Both the position numbers and the translations under genes were made by a program. Positions 1 to 7,000 of a DNA stretch of 7,993 bases are shown in pieces. How positions within the stretch are numbered: position 1 is the stretch's first letter; each line of letters opens with the position of its first letter. Below the pieces are notes generated by a model, which had not been told where the DNA came from, searched no databases, and was given only the letters and a program-made list of their open reading frames with translations. Source of the DNA: Lysobacteraceae bacterium (GTDB taxonomy: Bacteria > Pseudomonadota > Gammaproteobacteria > Xanthomonadales > Xanthomonadaceae); contig SEHC01000078.1 in the NCBI GenBank assembly GCA_004173415.1, positions 1 to 7,993 of the forward strand, given 5' to 3'.

Positions 1-447
1 GAAATCCTCATCCGCCTCTCCGAACAGTTCGGCCGGGTCTCCAACGAACGCCTGATCTGCGGGCCGGGGCTGGTCAACCTGCATCGCGCGCTCAGCGAGA
101 TCGCCGGCGAGGACCCCGGTCCGATGCAGCCTGCCGACGTGACCGCGCGGGCGGCAGCCGGCGACGTCCGCTGCATGCGCACGCTGGACGTCTTCTGCGC
201 GGTTTTCGGGGCCATTTCCGGCGACCTGGTGCTCAGCGCCGGCGCCTGGGATGGCGTGTTCCTTACCGGCGGCCTGGTGCCCAAGCTGCTGCCCTCGCTG
301 CAGCATTCCGGTTTCCGCCAGCGCTTCGAGCACAAGGGACGCTTTTCCCCGGCCATGGCCGGGGTGCCGACCCTGGCCATCGTCCATCCGCGACCGGGAC
401 TCCTCGGCGCGGCCGCGTTCGCGGTGGAAAGCTTCAGCAGCCGGTGA
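1..447 (+). CDS. glk: Glucokinase, C-terminal part (5' end outside window)
   Basis: Cytoplasmic ATP-dependent phosphorylation of glucose to glucose 6-phosphate. The reading frame is open from base 1 to the TGA at 445-447 and gives 148 residues. It follows the second half of proteobacterial Glk (E. coli Glk is 321 residues): ERLICGPGLVNLHRAL early on, then FLTGGLVPKL (the glycine-rich GG-[IL]-VP stretch), SGFRQRFEHKGRF, and the closing IVHPRPGLLGAAAF, close to the E. coli ending IVHDNPGLLGSGA. The N-terminal half, with the phosphate-binding loop and catalytic Asp, lies outside the window, so integrity of the whole gene cannot be judged. It sits 231 bases ahead of edd on the same strand, as expected for an Entner-Doudoroff cluster; zwf and pgl may lie further upstream (inference). 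No frameshift is seen in the visible part. Confidence 0.93.
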   Translation, partial: EILIRLSEQFGRVSNERLICGPGLVNLHRALSEIAGEDPGPMQPADVTARAAAGDVRCMRTLDVFCAVFGAISGDLVLSAGAWDGVFLTGGLVPKLLPSLQHSGFRQRFEHKGRFSPAMAGVPTLAIVHPRPGLLGAAAFAVESFSSR

Positions 448-477
448 TCGCGCAGGCGGGTGGCAGTGGCCGTCCGA

Positions 478-496
478 ACTGGTATTTTACTGGCAT
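478..496 (+). promoter_or_regulatory. Repeat pair ACTGGTAT-N3-ACTGGCAT, candidate operator or promoter element for edd
   Basis: Two octamers in direct orientation, ACTGGTAT (478-485) and ACTGGCAT (489-496), lie 11 bases apart, about one helical turn, in the 231-base spacer between glk and edd. A second, similar pair lies 97 bases downstream. The same stretch contains GG (481-482), exactly ten bases, then GC (493-494). This is the invariant skeleton of a sigma-54 -24/-12 promoter, although the flanking bases match that consensus only partly. A binding site for an unknown regulator is the alternative reading. The repeat is seen; the role is inferred. No HexR-type TGTAAT-N5-ATTACA palindrome is visible in the spacer. 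Confidence 0.4.
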
Positions 497-574
497 CTCA
501 TATTTTCGGGGCTGTAACGGCGAGATAGCGCTAAGATGGCTGAGACCTCACTCCGGCGCAAAAGCATCCGGAAA

Positions 575-593
575 ACTGGTATCTCTGTGGTAT
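575..593 (+). promoter_or_regulatory. Second repeat pair ACTGGTAT-N3-TGTGGTAT upstream of edd
   Basis: ACTGGTAT (575-582) and the degenerate TGTGGTAT (586-593) again stand 11 bases apart, reproducing the arrangement at 478-496. Both pairs are preceded by AA, and TCCG lies just upstream of each (473-476 and 567-570). The pair ends 85 bases before the proposed edd ATG, so it could lie in the promoter or in the 5' leader. The GG-N10-GC skeleton of the first pair is not kept (GT instead of GC), which favours a shared protein-binding site over two sigma-54 promoters. Regulator unknown. Confidence 0.38.
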
Positions 594-678
594 GTCGCAG
601 CCACCGCCGCGCACTCGTTTCCATGGATTTCCCGTACCGGTCGCTTCCTGCCCTTTCCAGCAGACCCAGCCCACCGCC

Positions 679-2592
679 ATGACCCTGCATCCCCGCCTCG
701 ACGAAATCACCGAACGCATCCGCCAGCGCAGCGCCGAGTCCAGGCGCGCCTACCTGCAGGGGATCGAGTCGGCGCACCGCGACGGACCCAGCCGCACGCG
801 ACTGAGTTGCGGCAACCTGGCCCATGGCTTCGCCGCGTCGGGCAAGACCGACAAGGCGCGACTGCGCGCCGACGTCGTCGCCAACCTGGGCATCATCAAT
901 GCCTACAACGACATGCTCTCGGCCCACCAGCCGTTCGAGCACTACCCCGAAATCGTTCGCCAGGCCGCGCGCGAACTCGGCGCCACGGCGCAGGTCGCCG
1001 GCGGCGTCCCGGCCATGTGCGACGGCGTCACCCAGGGCCGGCCGGGCATGGAACTGTCGCTTTTCTCGCGCGACAACATCGCCCAGGCCACCGCCATCTC
1101 CCTCAGCCACGACATGTTCGACGCCGCCCTGTACCTGGGCGTCTGCGACAAGATCGTCCCCGGCCTGCTGATCGGCGCCCTCGCCTTCGGCCACCTGCCG
1201 GCGATGTTCGTGCCCGCGGGGCCGATGACGCCGGGGATCCCGAACAAGCAGAAGGCCGAGGTTCGCGAACGCTATGCGGCAGGCCAGGCCAGCCGCGAGG
1301 AATTGCTCGAGGTCGAGGCGGCCTCCTACCACGCGCCGGGCACCTGCACCTTCTACGGCACCGCCAATTCCAACCAGGTGCTGCTCGAGGCGATGGGCCT
1401 GCAGTTGCCCGGCACCTCCTTCGTCAATCCCGGCACACTGCTGCGCGACGCGCTGACCCGGGCCTCGACCGAGCGCGTATTGCGGATCACCGCGCTGGGC
1501 GGCGACTACCGTCCGATCGGCCGCCTGGTCGACGAGCGGGCCGTGGTCAACGCCATGGTCGCGCTGATGGCCACCGGCGGCTCCACCAACCACACCATCC
1601 ACTGGATCGCGGTGGCGCGGGCGGCCGGCATCCTGCTGACCTGGGACGACATGGACGAACTGTCCGCGATCGTTCCCCTGCTGGCGCGGGTCTATCCCAA
1701 CGGCGATGCCGACGTGAACCGCTTCGCCGCCGCCGGCGGCACCCAGTTCGTGTTCCGCGAACTGATCGAAGCCGGGCTCATGCATGCCGATGTAGCCACT
1801 GTGGTGCCGGGCGGTATGCGCGCCTACTGCGACGAACCGCGACTGAGCGAAGGCCGCCTGGACTACGCGCCTGGCGTGGCAGCCAGCGCGGATCCGGAAG
1901 TGGTACGGCCGGTCAGTGCGCCCTTCGACCTGCAGGGCGGCTTGCGCCTGCTGCGCGGCAACCTGGGCCGCTCGCTGATGAAGGTCTCGGCGGTCAAGCC
2001 CGAATACCACCGCATCGAGGCCCCTGCAGTGGTCCTGGACGATCCGCGCGTGCTCAACAAGCTGCATGCCGCGGGCGTGTTGCCGCACGACTTCATCGCC
2101 GTGGTCCGCTACCAGGGCCCGCGCGCCAACGGCATGCCGGAACTGCATTCGCTGGCCCCGCTGCTGGGCCTGCTGCAGAACCAGGGCCGTCGCGTGGCCC
2201 TGGTCACCGACGGCCGCCTTTCCGGCGCTTCGGGCAAGATTCCGGCGGCCATCCACCTGACGCCCGAAGCGGCGCGCGGCGGCCCGATCGGCAAGCTGCG
2301 CGAGGGCGACATGATCCGCCTGGACGCGCGCGCCGGCACCCTGGAAGTGCTGGTCGCGGCGGAGGAATGGGAGTCGCGCGGCCATGCCCCCAATACCGCC
2401 GTGTCGGCGCACGACCTGGGTCGCAACCTGTTCGCCTGGAACCGCAACCTGGTGACGCCGGCCGACCAGGGCGCGCTTTCGATTTCCTGCGGCCCGCCGT
2501 CGCCGGAAGGCGGCTGGGAGCACGACGCCGAATACGAGCTGGGCTACGACCAGGCCGCGGCCGCCGCTCCGCATGAAGCCAAAGACGCCTGA
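679..2592 (+). CDS. edd: 6-Phosphogluconate dehydratase (Entner-Doudoroff)
   Basis: Dehydrates 6-phosphogluconate to 2-keto-3-deoxy-6-phosphogluconate (KDPG) in the cytoplasm; a [4Fe-4S] member of the IlvD/Edd family. The protein has 637 residues against 603 in E. coli, with near-identical blocks throughout: CGNLAHGFA, YNDMLSAHQPFEHYPEI, PAMCDGVTQG, GVCDKIVPGL, APGTCTFYGTAN, ATGGSTNHT, NGMPELH and VTDGRLSGASGK. Cys156 (in GVCDK) and Cys223 (in GTCTFYGTAN) match the two conserved cluster cysteines of Edd. The first IlvD cysteine is replaced in the YND stretch, as is normal for Edd. Ser515 in RLSGASGK corresponds to the proposed catalytic serine. The ATG at 679 was chosen because MTLHPRLDEITERIRQRSAE aligns with the E. 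coli N-terminus. An in-frame ATG at 592 would add 29 residues without family support. Neither start has a clear Shine-Dalgarno. A C-terminal tail of about 30 residues (PEGGWEHDAEYELG onward) goes beyond the E. coli end. eda follows after 22 bases, so the two are very likely co-transcribed. Confidence 0.97.
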   Translation: MTLHPRLDEITERIRQRSAESRRAYLQGIESAHRDGPSRTRLSCGNLAHGFAASGKTDKARLRADVVANLGIINAYNDMLSAHQPFEHYPEIVRQAARELGATAQVAGGVPAMCDGVTQGRPGMELSLFSRDNIAQATAISLSHDMFDAALYLGVCDKIVPGLLIGALAFGHLPAMFVPAGPMTPGIPNKQKAEVRERYAAGQASREELLEVEAASYHAPGTCTFYGTANSNQVLLEAMGLQLPGTSFVNPGTLLRDALTRASTERVLRITALGGDYRPIGRLVDERAVVNAMVALMATGGSTNHTIHWIAVARAAGILLTWDDMDELSAIVPLLARVYPNGDADVNRFAAAGGTQFVFRELIEAGLMHADVATVVPGGMRAYCDEPRLSEGRLDYAPGVAASADPEVVRPVSAPFDLQGGLRLLRGNLGRSLMKVSAVKPEYHRIEAPAVVLDDPRVLNKLHAAGVLPHDFIAVVRYQGPRANGMPELHSLAPLLGLLQNQGRRVALVTDGRLSGASGKIPAAIHLTPEAARGGPIGKLREGDMIRLDARAGTLEVLVAAEEWESRGHAPNTAVSAHDLGRNLFAWNRNLVTPADQGALSISCGPPSPEGGWEHDAEYELGYDQAAAAAPHEAKDA

Positions 2593-2614
2593 ACCGCCGA
2601 CCACGGATCCTGCC

Positions 2615-3274
2615 ATGACCATCGCCCACCACCAGCGACAAGCCGAACGACTCCTGCATGCCGCCGGCATCCTGCCGGTGGTCACCGTGCACACCCTGGC
2701 CCAGGCCCGCAGGGTTTCGGCGGCGCTGCTGGAAGGAGGTCTGCCGGCGATCGAACTGACCCTGCGCACGCCGGTCGCGATGGACGCGCTGGCGATGCTG
2801 AAGAAGGAGCTGCCCGGCATCGTGATCGGCGCCGGCACCGTGCTCACGGTCGATCAGATGCAGCAGTCGATCGATGCCGGAGCCGACTTCCTGGTGACGC
2901 CCGGGACCCCCGCCTTTCTGGCCGACGCCCTGGCGGAGGCGCAGATTCCGGTCGTGCCCGGCGCGGCGACGCCGACCGAACTGCTGTCGCTGATGGCGCG
3001 GGGTTTCCGCGTCTGCAAGCTGTTCCCGGCCAGCGCGGTGGGCGGGCTGGCGATGCTGAAGGGACTGGCCGGGCCGCTGTCGGAGCTGAAAATCTGCCCT
3101 ACCGGCGGCATCACCGCCGACAATGCAGCCGAATACCTGGCCCAGCCCAATGTCGTCTGCGTGGGCGGCTCATGGATGGTGCCCCCGGCCTGGCTGGATG
3201 CGGGTGAATGGGACAAGGTGACGACGGCTTCGGCCAGGGCCGCCGCGCTGGTGGCAAGTGTGCGCGCCGCCTGA
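2615..3274 (+). CDS. eda: KDPG/KHG aldolase (Entner-Doudoroff)
   Basis: Class I Schiff-base aldolase that cleaves KDPG to pyruvate and glyceraldehyde 3-phosphate; the family usually also acts on 4-hydroxy-2-oxoglutarate. The protein has 219 residues (E. coli Eda 213) and forms a TIM barrel. Landmarks in order: Glu47 and Arg51 in IELTLRT (E. coli Glu45, Arg49), GAGTVL, TPGTPAF, VPGAATPTEL, the Schiff-base Lys135 in VCKLFPA (E. coli Lys133), the phosphate-binding PTGGI, and VGGSWMVP. The ATG at 2615 gives a normal-length protein and has a weak GGA seven to nine bases upstream. An in-frame ATG at 2573 would add 14 residues (KPKTPEPPTTDPA), overlap edd, and has no ribosome-binding site, so it was not used. 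The gene is the last of the glk-edd-eda block and converges on the acetyltransferase gene, with only 40 bases between the stops. No strong intrinsic terminator is visible there. Confidence 0.97.
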   Translation: MTIAHHQRQAERLLHAAGILPVVTVHTLAQARRVSAALLEGGLPAIELTLRTPVAMDALAMLKKELPGIVIGAGTVLTVDQMQQSIDAGADFLVTPGTPAFLADALAEAQIPVVPGAATPTELLSLMARGFRVCKLFPASAVGGLAMLKGLAGPLSELKICPTGGITADNAAEYLAQPNVVCVGGSWMVPPAWLDAGEWDKVTTASARAAALVASVRAA

Positions 3275-3314
3275 TCGCGACCTACGGTTACCCACTAGGC
3301 GTGTCGCCCGGGGC

Positions 3315-3824
3315 TCAGAGCTGCTTGTAGAAGTAGGTCGTGGCGATCAACGACCCATCGGGAACCGCGGCGAAACCCGGGATCGAACCCGCCGCCAGCC
3401 AGCCACGGTTCCGGTACAGGCCTTCGGCGCGCGAGCCGCTGTGCGTATCCAGCACCAGCAGGCCAAGGCCCGATGCCCGTGCATGCGCTTCCACCGCGTC
3501 CATCAATCGCGTCGCCACACCCCTGCCCTGCGCCGACCGGTGCACCAGCAGCTTCTGCACATCGCCGCGGTGCCTGCCATTGCTGCGCTGGCACGGGGCC
3601 AGCTGCACCGTGCCTACCACCTGTCCCTGGTGCTCGGCGATCCACAGCGCCAGGGCCGGGCCCAGCGACGCGAAGATGCCGCGCCAGTAATCATCCAGCT
3701 CAGTAGTTCCATCGCTTGCGAGGAACCCCACCGAAGCGCCACCCGCGATCACGTCGCGCAGCACCTCGGTCAACGCGGGGATGACGTCGGCATCGGCCGG
3801 ATCCAGTCTGCGTATCGTAGCCAT
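3315..3824 (-). CDS. GNAT-family N-acetyltransferase
   Basis: A 169-residue cytoplasmic acetyl-CoA-dependent acetyltransferase of the GNAT superfamily. Motif A is clear at residues 89-110: VQKLLVHRSAQGRGVATRLM, with QGRGVA (99-104) fitting the pyrophosphate-binding Q/R-x-x-G-x-G/A signature. The motif B-like GLYRNRGW lies at residues 135-142, and WIAEHQGQVVGTVQL (61-75) is the central strand pair before motif A. The acceptor substrate cannot be told from sequence. The ATG at 3824 opens the conserved MATIRRLDPAD, a typical GNAT first strand; no convincing Shine-Dalgarno precedes it. The gene is convergent with eda. It lies downstream of the glycosidase-like gene on the same strand, but a 188-base gap with REP-like hairpins separates them, so it is probably its own transcription unit. 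Confidence 0.9.
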   Translation of the reverse strand: MATIRRLDPADADVIPALTEVLRDVIAGGASVGFLASDGTTELDDYWRGIFASLGPALALWIAEHQGQVVGTVQLAPCQRSNGRHRGDVQKLLVHRSAQGRGVATRLMDAVEAHARASGLGLLVLDTHSGSRAEGLYRNRGWLAAGSIPGFAAVPDGSLIATTYFYKQL

Positions 3825-3851
3825 GGCGAAGTCCGGGCAAGCCAGGTGGAA

Positions 3852-3857
3852 ATGATA
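3852..3857 (-). promoter_or_regulatory. Possible -10 box (TATCAT) for the GNAT gene
   Basis: Read on the - strand, TATCAT differs from TATAAT at one base and lies 28 bases before the GNAT ATG, a suitable distance for a short leader. No good -35 hexamer is found 16-18 bases further upstream, so this is a weak proposal. Confidence 0.25.
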
Positions 3858-3879
3858 GCCTCGCTACCCCCGCCCGGTC

Positions 3880-3901
3880 GTAACAGCGACGCAAGTCGCG
3901 A
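3880..3901 (+). repeat. REP-like hairpin, left copy
   Basis: GTAAC is followed by AGCGACGCAAGTCGCGA. The core is a perfect stem, GCGAC (3886-3890) and GTCGC (3895-3899), with a GCAA tetraloop. A GTA(G)-type head on a GC-rich hairpin is the form of REP elements in Xanthomonadaceae and pseudomonads (established for the class; recalled, not searched). It pairs with an opposite-facing copy at 3978-3996. Confidence 0.65.
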
Positions 3902-3994
3902 AACCCGGAAACCCGGAAACCCGGAAACCCGGAAGCCCGGAGCCCGGAAGCCGGCAAGGATGGAACCATCGCGGGTTTCGCGACCGGCGTCGCT
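3885..3994. repeat. 22-base imperfect inverted repeat enclosing the octamer array (BIME-like unit)
   Basis: The left arm (3885-3906) and the reverse complement of the right arm (3973-3994) agree at 20 of 22 positions: AGCGACGC, three bases with two mismatches, then TCGCGAAACCC in both. The arms are 66 bases apart. The unit fills much of the gap between the GNAT and glycosidase-like genes. It resembles two REPs in inverted orientation (a BIME). Transcript protection or termination after the glycosidase gene is a possible role (inference). Confidence 0.7.
3900..3953 (+). repeat. Tandem array of the octamer GAAACCCG
   Basis: Four perfect copies of GAAACCCG occupy 3900-3931. They are followed by GAAGCCCG (3932-3939) and two shortened, decayed copies, GAGCCCG (3940-3946) and GAAGCCG (3947-3953). 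The first copy overlaps the tail of the left REP hairpin, so the array may have grown from that tail by slippage (inference). It lies outside any convincing gene, and decay toward one end suggests expansion from the other. Confidence 0.9.
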
Positions 3995-3996
3995 AC
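3978..3996 (-). repeat. REP-like hairpin, right copy (inverted)
   Basis: On the - strand this reads GTAGCGACGCCGGTCGCGA, with a canonical GTAG head and the stem GCGAC/GTCGC around a GCCG loop. It begins 17 bases after the stop of the glycosidase-like gene. Just past the stem, TCGCG-GGTTT-CGCGA (3969-3983, + strand) gives an alternative 5-base hairpin. There is no U-run, so a classical intrinsic terminator is not claimed. Confidence 0.65.
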
Positions 3997-4012
3997 TGCG
4001 GCAGGCGTGTCA

Positions 4013-7000
4013 TCACCTTGCTTCGATGGTCACCGTCGCCGGCAACGACCGGATCCTGACCTCGCCCTGCTTCCATTCGGCGGGGCTTCCGTTGACGGTG
4101 ACCTTGCCGGGTTCGCTTGCGTAAGGCCAGGGGAATACCAGGCCGCCTGCCGGCAACACCATCCCCGCCCCTACCCGCAGCGACAGCTTGTCCTCGTTGC
4201 GGCCAAGCGAATAACCGAGCTTCCCATGCGCCGTGCGCAGGCCGCTGATGGCGACACCCTCGCCCTCCATCCATGCGCTGGGAATACCGGCCGCCAGGAC
4301 GATGCTGTCGTCGATCTCGCGCGAATACGCGAACATGTCCAGCGCCGAGCGGACGAAATCCGACGCGACCCAGGCATGCGGCAGGTCACCGACGAAGAAC
4401 GGCTTGCGCGGCGTGCTCGAGACCACCTCGGCCCACTGGTTCCAGGCCCTGGGCGCGCGGTCGTCGAGGAAGAACCGGGTCGCGCCCCAGGCCCGCTCGC
4501 GCCAGCCCAGGCGCACGAAGGCGGCGACATTGCGCCACTCGTACGGGGTGTAGTCCTTCCATTGCCGCTTGCCGTCGCGGCGTTGCACGAACTCGCGCCA
4601 GTAGCGCTCGAAGGTGGCCTCCAGCAGCGCCTGCGGCAGCCTGCCCTGCTCACCGCCCGGGGCCAGCGCGATGGTCGTGGAGGTGGGATCGAAGTCGCCC
4701 AGTTCGGCCGCACCTGGCAGGTAGTCGATCCCGTGTCGCTCCGACGCCGCGCGCAGCGAGGCCTGCAGGTCGTCGCGGAACTGGTCGCGCGAGGCCGCCA
4801 TGCGCCTGGCTTCGGCCGTCTCGCCCAGCGCCTCGGCCACCTCGACCGCATCCTTGTAGCCGCGCAGTGCCCAGAAATTGTCCCAGTACGAATGCATCGG
4901 CTTGGCCGAATAGCCCTCGTGGCTGATCGAGGCCGGCATCATGCCGTAGAAGGCCGGATCCACGGCGCGATTGGCTTCGGTGCGCTCGCTGAGCCGCAGC
5001 TCCTCCATGTACGCGTAAGCGCCCTGCACGTGCGGCCACATCCTGCGCAGGAAGGCCTTGTCCCCGCTATAGCGGTAGTACTCGGCGATGTTGAAGATCA
5101 GCTCGCCATGGCTGTCGTTCTCCGGCACCGGATCGCTGCCGCGGTCGTCCACGCAGCAGGGCACCTTGCCGTTGTCGAACTGGTAGGGCGCGTAGTACTC
5201 CAGGTACTCCTTCACCACCTCCGGGCGTCCCAGGCGCAGCAGCCCTTCAGAAATCATCGCCCCGTCGCGGATCCAGCTGCGCGAATACGAACGCGTACCC
5301 GGCTGCAGGCGCGGGCCGATGCGCGAGATCAGCATGTGCGCGAGCGCGGTGCGCAGGGTGTCCGCGACCGGCTGGCCTTCGGCTGGCACCTGCAGCTTCA
5401 TCTCGTCCAGCCTGGCGCGCCACAGGGCAGCGGTTTCCCCCTGCAGTCCTTCGGCATCGAAGTCGACCACGGCCGGCAAGCGATTGCCCGGTGTTTCCAG
5501 CGGATGCGGAATGCCGTGCTGGGAACGCAGCGTGGTCAGCGGCGCGACCAGGTTGACCTCGCGGGTCTGCCCCGGATCGAGGTCCAGCCGGTAGAGCAAG
5601 GCGCCCGACGCGAGGCCCGTCTCATCCACCGCCACGGCCCTGGCCTGTCCGACTTCCGCCACGGCATCGCCGGACGCCAGGGTTTCCAACACCATCCCGC
5701 TGTCGAAGCGGCGGGCGATCACGGCGTCGGGCGGCTGCACCGCCAGCGCCAGCCTGCCGGCGCCCGCAGCCGCGCCCTCGGGTCCGATAAGGATCTCGTC
5801 GCCGAGGGACAGGAAGCGGATCGGTGAATAACCCCCCGGGGTATTGAGGAATTGCCTGGCCGGATTGACCTGCCAGGGTTGCACCGCCAACGCCAGGGTG
5901 AACGCATGCTTGCGTGCGGTCCGGTTGCTCAGTCGATAACGCAGCACCATCTGCGACTGGTGGCGGTCGCCGCGCGCGAACGCCGTCACCTCGAGGCGGA
6001 AGGCGGGATGCTTCCAGTGCACCGACGGAATCGGCAGGTATCCCTCCTGCAACGACTGCGAGAGCTCCACGTCGGCCCACGTGACCATCGCCCCGTCCAT
6101 CCGCACGACGGGGCTGATGCTGGCGCCGCCGCGGCCGAACTCCACCGCGCCGTCCTCGCCGATCAGGCCCTGAACCTGCCCGCCGTCGACGCCGACGATG
6201 GTCCAGTACGGTTGCTCGTCGACGAAGCCGCGCGGGAACCATCCTCGCGGGGCATCGGCCGCGATCGCCCGGATGAAGTCGTTGGGGTGCGCCGCGAACG
6301 CCAGTGGTTTCACTTCCAGTTCGGCCAGGGCGAACGACCGGCCCGGCCCATCACCGATATTGAGGCGCACGTAGCGCGCTTCCGACTCCGGCAAGGCCAA
6401 GTGATCGTTGCCCCCGTTGCCGCCGACGACCGCGCGCACATCGCGCCACTGGACACCCTCGTTGGACAGCTGCACCAGGTAGTCCGATGCGTGCTGCCCG
6501 GTTTTCCAGCGCAGGACCAGGCCACCGAACTCCCGCAGCTTGCCCAGGTCCAGGGTCAGCTGCGGATCCTGGTCGCCATCCAGGTCGGCCACCCATGCCG
6601 TGTCCGGGCTGCCGTCCACGGCCATCGCCGCGGCACCGGCGGGAAACGCGGCCGATGCGCTCGCCTTGCCGGCCAGCGGCGCACCATCATCGGCGGGCAG
6701 TGGCTCGAAGGTCAGCTGGTCGAAGCACACCGAGCCCTTGCCACCGGCGTTGTTGTAGACGGTGAATTCGATCTTCGCGCTCCTGCGCAGGACGCGGTCC
6801 GGATCGGGTCCCCAGGCCTTGTCCAGGTGGCGCTGCCGGTAACGCACCGGCGTCCACGCCGTCGGATAGTCGTACCGGGGCCGGTTGACCCACCAAACGT
6901 TGTCTCCGCTGGCATCGACCAGCTTGAACTGCAGGTCGTTGCGCGGCGAATCGCCACGCAGCTGGAAGCCGAACTGGTAGTTCTGCGGGTATTCCAGGAC

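Noticed and set aside
526..533. Eight-base palindrome TAGCGCTA upstream of edd
   Set aside because: It does not extend beyond eight bases and is not repeated in the spacer; chance is a sufficient explanation.
541..550. TGAG-AC-CTCA palindrome as a CRP/Clp-like site
   Set aside because: The arms are four bases and the spacing does not fit TGTGA-N6-TCACA.
592..678. Upstream in-frame ATG at 592 as the edd start
   Set aside because: The added residues (SQPPPRTRFHGF and on) have no counterpart in Edd, there is no Shine-Dalgarno, and the ATG lies in the putative regulatory repeat.
487..2847. Long open frame on the - strand opposite edd and eda
   Set aside because: It is antisense to two unmistakable enzymes. 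Its composition (runs of Arg, Gly, Ala, His, Gln) is the usual mirror frame of a GC-rich gene, and no domain is recognisable.
3275..3314. Possible terminator between eda and the GNAT gene (GCGAC 3277-3281 with GTCGC 3303-3307)
   Set aside because: A five-base stem around a 21-base loop without a U-run is too weak to call.
3258..4124. Open frame on + strand through the octamer array (KPGNPETRKPG-type repeats)
   Set aside because: The repetitive peptide is just the translated octamer array, and the frame is antisense to the GNAT gene with no motif of its own.
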